Counted from the stretch's first letter, positions 42,842 to 51,088 are shown. The stretch: DNA of 64,000 nucleotides from Hominimerdicola alba 8 (GCF_000178155.2 NZ_ADKM02000091.1:124001-188000), one strand, 5' to 3'. Translations and numbers: made by a program. The notes: generated by a model from the letters alone, not told the origin.

Positions 42842-44815
42842 AACCCTCTTGAACACTGTTGCCGACAGAGGTGCGCACCTTACATATCCCGACTGTTCCT
42901 CTTCGTCGATGAAGCCGAATTCGTCCAGTCGGCGGTAAAATATGCCCCACGGCAGATTGAAATACCTCTCTTCGAGGTAAGGGTTCAGCGCTATCACGAA
43001 ACATTCCTTGTCATCTTCCAGCTTCCATATCACGAAATTGTAGTCGCCCGTGTCCAAAAACTGTAAATGCTGCCCGACCTCGCCCTTGTCTGCCATTCTG
43101 AAAAGCGGACTTGAACGCCGTACCTTTATCAGCGCCTTGTAGTAGTTGAAAACACAGCGGTACTTGTTCTTTTTGTCCCATTTTATGGCGTTAGTGAAAT
43201 CAGGCGCGTTGTAGCTGTCTTGACTGTATATGTTCACCTCGTTGGGACTTTCTCCCTCGTTCAGCTTTCGCGGCTTGCTCCTCAGAAAATCCTGCCCCAA
43301 CTGTATGAACGGCATGCCCTGTGACAGTATTATTATCGCCGCCGCCAGCCTGTCCATCTTTATCAGGTCAGCGGGACTGTAATGGTTGCTGCCCGATATT
43401 TTCAGCTTGTCCCACAGCGTATGGTTGTCATGCGCCTCCACATAGTTGACAGCCTGTGTCGGTTCAAATGCCCAGCACGCTTCCGAAGCATCGTGAAGCT
43501 GGTGGTGCGGCACCGAACCCGCAATGCCGCGCCTCAGTATCGAAGCCGTGTTTCTGTTGCCGCTGATAAATCCCAAGTCATACGGATTGAAAGTTCCGCC
43601 CTTTACCGAGTCGCGTATGTTGTCGTTGAAAAGTCCCACTCTGCCGAAATCGTAGCTGTTCCACTTGTACGCCAGCTTGTCTGCGGGCATGGGCGACTCG
43701 CCGCCCGTCCAACCCTCACCGTACATCAACAGCTGAGGGTCTATCTTGTTCAGTTCGTCCCTGATGATGTTGACAGTTTCTATGTCGTGCAGTGCCATCA
43801 GGTCAAACCTGAAACCGTCCACCTTGTATTCGGTCGCCCAGAATTTCAGCGAATCTATCATGAATTTGCGGTACATCATGTGGTCTGAAGCAGTTTCGTT
43901 CCCGCACCCCGAACCGTTCGAGAAACTGCCGTCCCTGCGTGTGCGGTGGTAGTACTTCGGAAAAGCCTTTTCAAAGGCACTCTCCTCAGTGTAATATGTA
44001 TGGTTGTATACTACATCCATTATAACGCCGATGCCGTTCTTGTGCAGTGTCATCACCAGTTCCTTGAACTCGCGTATGCGGCATTTCGGGTCAGCAGGGT
44101 CGGTGGAATACGAACCCTCTAAACAGTTGTAGTTTTTGGGGTCGTAGCCCCAGTTGTACTGCTTTTTCTCAGGGTGTGCCTCATCAACGGTAGCATAGTC
44201 AGCCACAGGCAGAAGATGCACATGTGTTATGCCCAGTTCCTTAAGATGGTCAAGACAAGTTTCCGACTTGCCGCATCGCGTCCTGCTGTGTGTAAATCCC
44301 AGAAATTTCCCGCGATGTTCAGGACAGACCCCCGAACTTTCATCAATTGAGAAATCCCTCACATGGCATTCGTAGACTATCGCCTGACAAGCATTCTCAC
44401 ACTTCGGCTTTTCCACCTTGTCCCAGCCCTTAGGGTCAGTGTCGGAAAAGTCTACCACAGCGCCCCTGTTTCCGTTGACACCGCAGGCTTTGGCGTATAT
44501 GTCTATGGTTTCTAACCTGTTGTGGGCGTTCTCAAACTCATATGAAAAAGTGTAGAAAAGCCCGTCACAGCTGCGGAAAAGTTCAACATACCACACTCCC
44601 TTGTCCAGCTTTTCCATAGGCACCGTTTCGATGCGGTTGTCACCCTCCCCATCAAGGTAAAGATTGAGATATACCCCCGTTGCCAGCGGCGACCATGTCT
44701 TGAAGACAGTCCTGTCTTTGTTTTCACCTATGATATTAGCGCCTAAGTCATCGCCGTCATAGTAATACTTTTTGTCGATATCTGCTGCATCGTATCTCAG
44801 CAATTGGTTCACCAA
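42839..44815 (-). CDS. pulA: type I pullulanase (GH13)
   Basis: Debranching enzyme for alpha-1,6 links in glycogen, pullulan or limit dextrins. 658 residues without a signal peptide, so cytoplasmic and probably used on stored glycogen or imported maltodextrins. N-terminal CBM48-like domain (TVFKTWSPLATGVYLNLY), type I signature YNWGYDPKNYN, GH13 regions DVVYNHTYY, VDGFRFDLMALHD (nucleophile Asp), YGEGWTGG (acid Glu) and YVEAHDNHTLWDK. Single gene between a MITE-like copy upstream and a heptamer repeat downstream. Confidence 0.93.
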   Translation of the reverse strand: MVNQLLRYDAADIDKKYYYDGDDLGANIIGENKDRTVFKTWSPLATGVYLNLYLDGEGDNRIETVPMEKLDKGVWYVELFRSCDGLFYTFSYEFENAHNRLETIDIYAKACGVNGNRGAVVDFSDTDPKGWDKVEKPKCENACQAIVYECHVRDFSIDESSGVCPEHRGKFLGFTHSRTRCGKSETCLDHLKELGITHVHLLPVADYATVDEAHPEKKQYNWGYDPKNYNCLEGSYSTDPADPKCRIREFKELVMTLHKNGIGVIMDVVYNHTYYTEESAFEKAFPKYYHRTRRDGSFSNGSGCGNETASDHMMYRKFMIDSLKFWATEYKVDGFRFDLMALHDIETVNIIRDELNKIDPQLLMYGEGWTGGESPMPADKLAYKWNSYDFGRVGLFNDNIRDSVKGGTFNPYDLGFISGNRNTASILRRGIAGSVPHHQLHDASEACWAFEPTQAVNYVEAHDNHTLWDKLKISGSNHYSPADLIKMDRLAAAIIILSQGMPFIQLGQDFLRSKPRKLNEGESPNEVNIYSQDSYNAPDFTNAIKWDKKNKYRCVFNYYKALIKVRRSSPLFRMADKGEVGQHLQFLDTGDYNFVIWKLEDDKECFVIALNPYLEERYFNLPWGIFYRRLDEFGFIDEEEQSGYVRCAPLSATVFKRV

Positions 44816-44834
44816 CTTTATAAAAAATTTATTA

Positions 44835-44951
44835 TATGATTATCCTTTTGGCACACCGTCTGAAAATGCGGTAAACAAAAGGATAATTCAGCGTTGTATA
44901 TTTTAAGTTCTGTAAAACTGCTGTTTTTGTGGTGTGTCATTCGTTATACAC
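44835..44951 (+). mobile_element. degenerate MITE-like element (about 117 bp)
   Basis: Begins TATGATTATCCTTTTGGCAC, keeps the central AAAAGGATAATT and TTAAGTTCTGTA blocks, and ends GTGGTGTGTCATTCGTTATA then CAC. It aligns over its length with the copies at 34660 and 39469 but has many substitutions and no visible target duplication. The rest of the 44816-45055 gap holds nothing else I can name. Confidence 0.75.
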
Positions 44952-45055
44952 CTGAAAAAGGCGGTATAACAAGGCAAAACCTGTGTGCTGTTATCTCCCC
45001 GCTCAAGCACCCCCAAAAAGAACATCAGCCTATAGTTACCGCGCGCCTGTAACTG

Positions 45056-45928
45056 TCATACCTTAGACACCGCCAGCTGTTCGCCCTGACGCACCTTTGT
45101 TTCGCAGTTTTCTTTTGTGTTCTGTATAAGGTCAGCATCGACTTCTGCCTTGCCCTTTTCAAGCAAAAGCACTATGGTCGAGCCGCCAAACTCGAACATG
45201 CCCTTTTCTTCGCCCTGCCGTACCCTGTGATTTCCCCACGGGTGGTGATTGGTTATCTTGCCGACCATCAGCGCCCCCACTTCCATCTGTATCACATCAC
45301 CGAAGAACTCAGTCCTCAGCATGCAGTATGTGCGGGAATTTTCCTTGTACACCTCCACATGGCGGTTCGCCACAGGGTTCACAGTGTTCAGGAAACCCTT
45401 TATCTCGCGGTCATGACTCTTAAGACCGCTTATGGGGTAGATGTATCTGTGGTAGTCGTCAACACTCAGCCTGATGACCAGCGCATACCCGCCCGCATAC
45501 TTTTCAGCCAGCTTCTTGTCCCTCAGCAGACTGTCAACGCTGTAGACTGAGTTCTTGATAACGAAAGTCCTGGATGGTGTTATCTCGTAGGCACTCACCT
45601 TGCCGTCAGACGGTGAAACTATCTTGTGTTCGTCTTTCTCAAAGTACCTTCTGCCGGGTTTTATGCGGCGGGTGAAAAATTCATTGAATGTTGAGTACTG
45701 CTTGTCCTCATAATCAAACATGTCGATGCCGTTGCTTTCAGCGAACTGCTCGACAAATCCGCCGCTCAGCCTGCTGTTGAGAACACCTCTGCTCAGCTTG
45801 GAGAATATGGGCAGAGAAGCTATCTCCAGCACGCTCCTGCCAATAAAGCTGTCATAAGCATCATTCAGCAGTCTGTCCTGCTTTGTGGTCACTTTGTATG
45901 TGTGACCCTGTCTGTCTTTGTATTTCAT
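45056..45928 (-). CDS. psd: phosphatidylserine decarboxylase proenzyme
   Basis: Converts phosphatidylserine to phosphatidylethanolamine. 290 residues; the conserved DYHRYIYPISG and HHPWGNHRV segments are present, and the self-cleavage site occurs as FGGST near the C-terminus, where the Ser would become the pyruvoyl group. Belongs to the clostridial type II-like group. Start at 45928 has GGAG 8 bp upstream. It works with pssA encoded just upstream on the same strand. Confidence 0.92.
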   Translation of the reverse strand: MKYKDRQGHTYKVTTKQDRLLNDAYDSFIGRSVLEIASLPIFSKLSRGVLNSRLSGGFVEQFAESNGIDMFDYEDKQYSTFNEFFTRRIKPGRRYFEKDEHKIVSPSDGKVSAYEITPSRTFVIKNSVYSVDSLLRDKKLAEKYAGGYALVIRLSVDDYHRYIYPISGLKSHDREIKGFLNTVNPVANRHVEVYKENSRTYCMLRTEFFGDVIQMEVGALMVGKITNHHPWGNHRVRQGEEKGMFEFGGSTIVLLLEKGKAEVDADLIQNTKENCETKVRQGEQLAVSKV

Positions 45929-46072
45929 GTTTATCACTCCGTTCGCATTGTTGTTTACAGCAATTGTCAGATAACAGTTTCAGAGCCGTATACTCTGCAC
46001 ACTGCGTTTAAGCAAACGTCCAAACCGCTCACAGTACGCTGCTGCTCCGCTCCTGTCAGTAATTATGAATAT

Positions 46073-46185
46073 AGTTATCCCTTTGGCACACCAACACAAA
46101 GCGCTATATAACAAGGAAAAATCGTGTTGATGTTATCCTGTCCATGTCAATAATTATAAATTGTGGTTATCCCGCTGACACACCA
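46073..46185 (+). repeat. fragments of the MITE-like element
   Basis: AGTTATCCCTTTGGCACACC at 46074 matches the left end, and GTGGTTATCCCGCTGACACA at 46163 matches the inverted right end. Both are in the same relative orientation, so this is a rearranged or nested remnant. Between them is TGTCCATGTCAATAATTATA, part of the heptamer-repeat tail. The remainder of the 45929-46338 gap has no gene. Confidence 0.6.
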
Positions 46186-46228
46186 AAATAAACGATGTTT
46201 GTTATATCGGGAACTGAATATAGTTGGC

Positions 46229-46267
46229 GGTTATCTTTCCCCAGCCTGCGTCGGGGGAAAGATAACC
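46229..46267. other. 14-bp perfect hairpin
   Basis: GGTTATCTTTCCCC (46229-46242) pairs with GGGGAAAGATAACC (46254-46267). No T-run on either side; possibly transcript processing between pssA and psd. Confidence 0.55.
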
Positions 46268-46286
46268 AATAATAATACGCAGTTCT

Positions 46287-46341
46287 TCCGTCCATGTCAA
46301 TAATTATGAATTATGAATTATGAATTATGAATTATGAATTA
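46287..46341 (-). repeat. TAATTCA heptamer repeat, five units, containing the pssA stop
   Basis: AATTATG occurs five times in tandem at 46302-46336 plus AATTA. On the minus strand this reads as the pssA stop TAA inside the first unit, the repeats, then TAATTATTGACATGGAC. Longest copy of the element in the window. Confidence 0.8.
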
Positions 46342-46968
46342 AATAATGTGGTTCATTTTAAGGTAACTGAAAAAGATTATCAGCCCCAGCGTGAACATTA
46401 TCAGCAGACCCTTGTTGCTGGGCTTGTTGACCTTTATCTTAGCCACGAACAGCGCAGATATCAGTATCAGGAAACCCTGAAAAACATAAGGGAAAATGTG
46501 CGGCGGTATGTTGTGCCTGCCGATGTACAGAAGCGGCAGTACTATGCAGACGCTCGTAACAGGCAGACCCTCGTATTCCTTGCGGTTCTCGGCAGTTTCC
46601 CGCTGACGCTCTTCTTCCATCACGTTGAAGTATCCCAGCCTTATGACCGCCGCCAGCACTATCATCAGCGAGGGTATCAGCCTCATCGGGTAGATCGTGT
46701 GGTAGTGATATCCCAGCACTGCGGGGAAAACTCCGAAGCAGACCAGATCGCACAGCGAGTCTATCTGTATTCCGAAGACCTTTTCATGGTCGGTGCGGTT
46801 CTTCATGCTTCTTGCTATCTTTCCGTCAAACAAGTCGCAGATGCCCGATGCCACAAGGCAGAAAAATGCGATGGCATCATGCCCCTCAAATACCTGTGTT
46901 ATGCCGAAGACCGATGAAAGCAGTCCCACGTATGTCAGTATTACCGAATAATTGTAAAATCCTATCAT
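46339..46968 (-). CDS. pssA: CDP-diacylglycerol-serine O-phosphatidyltransferase
   Basis: Makes phosphatidylserine from CDP-diacylglycerol and serine. 209 residues with about six membrane helices; the CDP-alcohol phosphatidyltransferase signature is DGKIAR followed by GIQIDSLCDLV, giving the DGxxAR-x8-GxxxDxxxD pattern. It supplies psd, 410 bp downstream on the same strand. The C-terminal end lies in a heptamer repeat, so slippage there would change the last residues. Confidence 0.92.
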   Translation of the reverse strand: MIGFYNYSVILTYVGLLSSVFGITQVFEGHDAIAFFCLVASGICDLFDGKIARSMKNRTDHEKVFGIQIDSLCDLVCFGVFPAVLGYHYHTIYPMRLIPSLMIVLAAVIRLGYFNVMEEERQRETAENRKEYEGLPVTSVCIVLPLLYIGRHNIPPHIFPYVFQGFLILISALFVAKIKVNKPSNKGLLIMFTLGLIIFFSYLKMNHII

Positions 46969-47140
46969 GTCTTATCACTTGATCCTATCTTAAATAAATA
47001 ACTTTACTCTTAATTGGGATCGTCTATCTCCCATTGCCGCCCGCTTTTGTGCTGACGGCTCATTCCGTTCTCTCAGATTATTTTCAGCAGGAAAGTCCCT
47101 GCCCGATATCGCCGCATCACCTGCGCGGCAGAGTTCTGTA

Positions 47141-48169
47141 TCATCGATGTTCTTTCGGTATATTCAGCCGCTTGTCCGAACGCATCACCTTTATGTGCGC
47201 TATCAGCGTGACGATCCCGCCCGCTATCAGTACAGCATAGAATGTCAGCCCTCTGCTGAGAAGCAGTGCAGGCTTGACCAGCGCCGCTCCGAAAATGTTC
47301 TCAAACACCAGCAGGAAGCTGGCTTCCGTTACACCTGCCGCACCCGGCAGCGGCAGCATCTCCACCGCTATGGCTATCATTACCTGCATGGTCACTATGT
47401 CAATGAAGCTGACCCCCGACAGCCCGTAGGACTTGTACACTACCCATGTCACCGCAAACAGGCAAATCCTCTGCACAAGTGTCATGGCGAAGACTTTTGC
47501 CACCACCACAGCGTTCTCTCTTACATAAGAAGAACCTATAACATATGTATCGCAGATTCGGTTTATCTTGTCTATCCACTTGCCGTGATTTTTTTCTTTG
47601 ACTATCTTCCAGTCTGTCAGCTTGTTGAGTATCGTTATGCCCGCACGCCTTGCCCAGTCGGGTTTGGTTATTATGAATGTCAGCCCCGCGATGAATGCAC
47701 AGTTCAGCACAAAACCTATAACCAGCAGCCATGCAAGTCTGCCGCCGTAGTTGTATACTGCGCCGAAATTGAATATCAGCAGCAGAAGCCCCAGTATCAC
47801 CAGCACCGATTTGTATGCTATGGTCACCAGCAGCATTACCAGTGTCGAGAATCCTATCTTCACACCGTCTTTTTTCATATAGTACATCTGTGCAGGCTGT
47901 CCGCCCGAAGATGACGGCGTTATGTAACTGAAAAAGAACCCGATGAACGAGTATTTAAGACAGCTTGCAAAGGGTACTTTCTGTTTGCAGACTCTCAGCG
48001 TGTAATGTATTATGCAGCTTTCGCCCGCCACAAAGCAGAATGTCAGCACCAGTCCCACAGCTATCCAGCCCATGTTGGCAGTCTTAAGGTCTTTGATTAT
48101 CTCGGAAAGTTCCTGTCCCGAAAACAGCAGACGGAAAGTCAGCCACATTATAATGCCTATAAATCCCAC
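47141..48169 (-). CDS. lysylphosphatidylglycerol synthase TM-like flippase (UPF0104)
   Basis: Polytopic membrane protein, at least 342 residues, of the UPF0104/MprF-membrane-domain family. YSFIGFFFSYITPSSSGGQP is the family's most conserved block, with LPLPGAAGVTEASFLLVF near the C-terminus. Relatives flip or synthesise modified lipids; only the membrane half is present here, so lipid translocation is likelier than synthesis. The first clear start is GTG at 48169, without a ribosome site. The frame continues upstream for about 15 codons with a positively charged, well-conserved-looking N-terminus (IKRIIKKYFKYILD) preceded by AGGTGAG, but with no standard start. Confidence 0.78.
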   Translation of the reverse strand: MGFIGIIMWLTFRLLFSGQELSEIIKDLKTANMGWIAVGLVLTFCFVAGESCIIHYTLRVCKQKVPFASCLKYSFIGFFFSYITPSSSGGQPAQMYYMKKDGVKIGFSTLVMLLVTIAYKSVLVILGLLLLIFNFGAVYNYGGRLAWLLVIGFVLNCAFIAGLTFIITKPDWARRAGITILNKLTDWKIVKEKNHGKWIDKINRICDTYVIGSSYVRENAVVVAKVFAMTLVQRICLFAVTWVVYKSYGLSGVSFIDIVTMQVMIAIAVEMLPLPGAAGVTEASFLLVFENIFGAALVKPALLLSRGLTFYAVLIAGGIVTLIAHIKVMRSDKRLNIPKEHR

Positions 48170-48346
48170 ATCAAGGATATATTTGAAGTATTTCTTTATG
48201 ATCCGTTTTATTGTATCTCACCTGTCTTTTAATGTGGACACAGCAGCGTAAGAGATCCTTGTGTCCGCATCGTCTTTCTGTTCTTTATATCTGTTTTTTG
48301 TAAGCCGAAGTCTTAGCTGTAACACGCATCACGCATCGCAGGCGCT

Positions 48347-49408
48347 TCATCTTACCCCAAGAAGATTGCCGCCGTTGATGGCTGACAGATAGAGTATATC
48401 TATCACCAGCTGTATGATGACAGATCTCAGTACCACCTGTGTGTCCGACCAGCCCTTGTTCTTGCGGCAGTGGTCGTGCAGAGGTGTGCGTATATCCTTC
48501 ATGAAGTTCTTCATCTTAAGGAAGCGTATAAAGCTGATCTTCAGCAGGCTAAGACCGCCGTCAAGTATGATGACTATGCAGGCGGGTATGAAACCGAATG
48601 GGTTGCCCGTCACAAGGAACAGCACTGCCAGCATAACGCCCAGCGCACGCGAACCCGCATCGCCCATCAGCATCGTAGACGGCGAACAGTTGAACCAGAG
48701 GTAAGCCGCCAGTGTCGCAAGCATAATAACAGGTACAAGATGTTCAAAGTTCTTGCAGACTGTCTGCGAAAGCACACCGCTTGTGATGACAAAGCCCAGC
48801 ATCACCGTCATTACCAGCGAAGCACACAGCCCGTCCACACCATCGGTGCAGTTGGTCACGTTTATGGCAGTCCACACAAGCATCGCCGCCAGCGCGATGT
48901 AGATCACAGCAGGCAGATGAAAGCTGAGATGCAGAAGCGGCATCTTTACAGGCACCATGCTGTGTTCAGCAGGCACAGTTGTCGAGTACCACCACTGGTC
49001 TATGGCAGCGCCCAGCGATATCGCAAGGTCCAGCAGACCTTTCTTAAGTCGGCCCCACGGTACTTTTGAAGCGTCGTCTAAATAGCCTGTCAGCATTGCG
49101 GCGTAGATAAGCGCCAGATAGATGACATATTCAAGCGTCAGCGGGATGAACAGTGCGGCTGTCAGCGTGAACGTGGTCATGAATATCAGCCCGCACCCTC
49201 TTGCCTTGCCCTGTGAAAGTTCGCCGTTCACCGCGAACTCTCGTCCCTGGTCTTTAGGGAGTATATTGCGGAAAAATTTCAGCGCAAGAAAACTCGACCA
49301 AAAGGCAAAAGCTATCATCAAGACAATGAACAGCGAATATTTTGATATATCGCCCTCGTCAAAAAAATCAAATGTGTTACCGAAAAGCAGTTTGAAAATC
49401 ATTTTCAT
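48347..49408 (-). CDS. MraY-like phospho-sugar-pentapeptide transferase
   Basis: 353-residue membrane enzyme of the MraY/WecA family, which moves a phospho-N-acetyl sugar onto undecaprenyl phosphate. Family loops are clear: TGYLDDASK (Asp-Asp), NVTNCTDGVDGL, SPSTMLMGDAGSRALG, and TPLHDHCRKNKGWSDTQVV, matching the HxHxxxKGW region of true MraY. No division-and-cell-wall cluster surrounds it, so it may be a second MraY paralogue or the main copy displaced. Neighbours suggest envelope synthesis. Confidence 0.85.
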   Translation of the reverse strand: MKMIFKLLFGNTFDFFDEGDISKYSLFIVLMIAFAFWSSFLALKFFRNILPKDQGREFAVNGELSQGKARGCGLIFMTTFTLTAALFIPLTLEYVIYLALIYAAMLTGYLDDASKVPWGRLKKGLLDLAISLGAAIDQWWYSTTVPAEHSMVPVKMPLLHLSFHLPAVIYIALAAMLVWTAINVTNCTDGVDGLCASLVMTVMLGFVITSGVLSQTVCKNFEHLVPVIMLATLAAYLWFNCSPSTMLMGDAGSRALGVMLAVLFLVTGNPFGFIPACIVIILDGGLSLLKISFIRFLKMKNFMKDIRTPLHDHCRKNKGWSDTQVVLRSVIIQLVIDILYLSAINGGNLLGVR

Positions 49409-49539
49409 CTTCCTTTTAAATAAAAATACTCATACATCATATATTATACTACATCTCTTGAAAAAATGCAAATTTTACAGCGTGGCATTTTGCACAAAAT
49501 TTAGGCATTTGCGTGATGCGGTCGGTCTTACAGAAAATA

Positions 49540-49597
49540 ACTGTGTATATACAGTCAGCGGTCGTGATATACACAGTTCGGGTGTGATATATACAGT
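49540..49597 (+). promoter_or_regulatory. three phased operator-like sites (ACTGT-N6-ACAGT family)
   Basis: ACTGTGTATATACAGT (49540-49555) is a full dyad; TCGTGATATACACAGT (49562-49577) and GTGTGATATATACAGT (49582-49597) keep the right half. Starts are 22 and 20 bp apart, about two helical turns. Located 110-170 bp upstream of a promoter carrying the same motif. The rest of 49409-49841 shows no gene. Confidence 0.65.
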
Positions 49598-49708
49598 CCA
49601 AAGGTCATAAACAGCGCAGAAATATGCCATTTTATGTGATAATGCACAAAAGCAAAAGCGGATTGTGCTGCATTCATTGTATATCTATACGATTATCAGC
49701 GAACTATA

Positions 49709-49787
49709 TTGACAAAACTGTGTAAACTGTGTATACTGTATACATACAGTTAAGGCTGCAATAACAGTCATAACAGAAATAACAGTA
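49709..49787 (+). promoter_or_regulatory. promoter with 9-bp direct repeats and dyad operator
   Basis: TTGACA (49709-49714), 17-bp spacer, TATACT (49732-49737). ACTGT recurs at 49717, 49726 and 49735 (9-bp period), and ACTGTATACATACAGT (49735-49750) is a dyad on the -10. Downstream, ATAACAGNN repeats three times at 49761-49787, again with a 9-bp period. This drives the small-membrane-protein genes. Confidence 0.75.
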
Positions 49788-49841
49788 AACAACATTAAAG
49801 AGACAGTTGTGGGGCGTGTCCCCGTAAGAAAGGAGTACATC

Positions 49842-50006
49842 ATGAAAGCAAAGAGAATTATTATGGTATTGAGGATACTGGCGGCGTTGCTGTTCATAAC
49901 AGGCATAACTAAGGTCTTTGGCGCAGGCGCTGTTTCAACTGTCTGCTTATGCAGCGGTATAGGTCTGGTGGTATTATCTAATTGGATATACCGCTTCAAT
50001 AGTTGA
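49842..50006 (+). CDS. small two-helix membrane protein A (54 aa)
   Basis: Starts MKAKRIIMVLRILAALL and has two hydrophobic segments (about residues 6-25 and 31-47) with a short polar end. AGGAG lies 6 bp before the ATG; a GGGG-CGTGT-CCCC hairpin (49811-49823) lies just before that. First of five small proteins with the same plan. No family recognised. Confidence 0.7.
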   Translation: MKAKRIIMVLRILAALLFITGITKVFGAGAVSTVCLCSGIGLVVLSNWIYRFNS

Positions 50007-50031
50007 TAAGTCAGACAAAAGAGATAACATT

Positions 50032-50046
50032 CCCCGAAAAACGGGG
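50032..50046 (+). promoter_or_regulatory. hairpin upstream of small protein B
   Basis: CCCCG-AAAAA-CGGGG, 4 bp before AAAGGAG. Comparable hairpins precede the other small genes: 49811-49823, 50261-50271, 50665-50692, 51046-51071, 51393-51413 and 53658-53671. Confidence 0.7.
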
Positions 50047-50066
50047 CAGTAAAGGAGATGACAGAA

Positions 50067-50243
50067 ATGAAAGACAAAAGAGTATATGCGCTGAGAGGTA
50101 TCGGAGCTGTCATGCTGCTGCTGGGCATAGCAGCGGCAGTCAGGGGGAACTATTCTTCTTGTGCTTGCTTCTGCAGTTCTGCAAGCGTGATAAATGCCTC
50201 AAATATTATCAGCAGGAAGAATAAGGAAAACAACAAAGAATGA
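50067..50243 (+). CDS. small membrane protein B (58 aa), second helix perhaps frameshifted
   Basis: Begins MKDKRVYALRGIGAVMLLLG, one clear hydrophobic helix, then a Cys/Ser-rich tail (NYSSCACFCSSAS) that is not membrane-like. In the -1 frame the same DNA reads ELFFLCLLLQFCKRDKC, which would supply the second helix seen in its neighbours, so a frameshift (mutation or programmed) is possible. Start chosen at the second ATG, 9 bp after GGAG. Confidence 0.6.
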   Translation: MKDKRVYALRGIGAVMLLLGIAAAVRGNYSSCACFCSSASVINASNIISRKNKENNKE

Positions 50244-50294
50244 CCCGTCAGCCGGTATCGGGGCTTTGCCCGTTAATGAAAGGTGATGACAGAT

Positions 50295-50474
50295 ATGAAT
50301 GAGAGAAATATCAGAAAAGGTGTGACGATAGCGGCGGTGCTGGCAGTAACAGGGCTTCTGGGTCAGAAGTTTATCGAAATGTCAGAACATTTCAGCGGAG
50401 TCATGGGCGTGGTGATGTCAGCACTGATAGTATGGGTGCTTTTCGGCGTTTTCCGCAGACGCTTCATGAGATGA
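50295..50474 (+). CDS. small two-helix membrane protein C (59 aa)
   Basis: MNERNIRKGVTIAAVLAVTG with two hydrophobic segments and an RRRFMR end. AGGTG is 10 bp upstream and a GGGC-TTT-GCCC hairpin lies before it. No family recognised. Confidence 0.65.
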   Translation: MNERNIRKGVTIAAVLAVTGLLGQKFIEMSEHFSGVMGVVMSALIVWVLFGVFRRRFMR

Positions 50475-50587
50475 CGGTGCTTCGGCTGATCGATGCGAGC
50501 ATTGACAAAACGGACTGCATCTGTGCGTCGGCAATGGCATGAAACCTGTCGTTTGGGGATTTTGGGGCTTTTCAATGACCTCGTTTT

Positions 50588-50655
50588 CCATTCGCGACAA
50601 AAAATGTACCATTCGCGCAAAAAATCCACACGTTTTAATAAAATCGTACTATAAT
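50588..50655 (+). promoter_or_regulatory. direct repeats typical of a LytTR regulator, with promoter
   Basis: CCATTCGCG at 50588-50596 and 50609-50617, exactly 21 bp apart and both followed by a run of A. TATAAT at 50650-50655 has no good -35. LytTR-domain activators bind 9-bp direct repeats separated by 12-13 bp upstream of weak promoters, so this is a good candidate activated promoter for the genes from 50738 on. Confidence 0.6.
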
Positions 50656-50737
50656 ATGAATGAAGAAAGGGAAAGATATATATATCCCTTTCGGCATGAA
50701 CAAAAGAAAGGATAAACAGCAAAAGGAGGCAGACAAA

Positions 50738-50938
50738 ATGAAAGAGAGAAACATCAATAAGATTTGGTCGGCGGCACTGCTTATGATCGGTATATGCGCG
50801 ATCTTTCAGGGCGTATTCGGAATGACTGATACAGAATATAAAGACATTTTTATCAGGGTCTTCGGCGTGTCTGAACTGCTTGCACTGCCTGTGCTTGCAT
50901 TCACAACTGTGCTGAGGATAAAGAACAGACAGCGCTGA
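50738..50938 (+). CDS. small two-helix membrane protein D (66 aa)
   Basis: MKERNINKIWSAALLMIGIC followed by an acidic loop (TDTEYKD) and a second helix (LLALPVLAFTTVL) ending KNRQR. AAAGGAGG is 8 bp before the ATG. The hairpin GAAAGGGA/TCCCTTTC (50665-50692) is in its leader, after the LytTR-like promoter. First gene behind that promoter. Confidence 0.68.
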   Translation: MKERNINKIWSAALLMIGICAIFQGVFGMTDTEYKDIFIRVFGVSELLALPVLAFTTVLRIKNRQR

Positions 50939-51088
50939 CAAACGAGAGAACAAAAGAAAGAAGAACGCGGGGCGGATAGTATATATTACAGTGCGTTTCG
51001 GCAAGCTGGCAGTGTGTACGGCATTGTGCCGTCATATCTGCCGCAGTCGGGACAGCAGAGTTCCCCCCGACAGCAAAAGGAGATAAAA

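Noticed and set aside
46302-46341. Short tandem repeats as a CRISPR array
   Set aside because: Units are 7 bp with no spacers; no cas genes are present.
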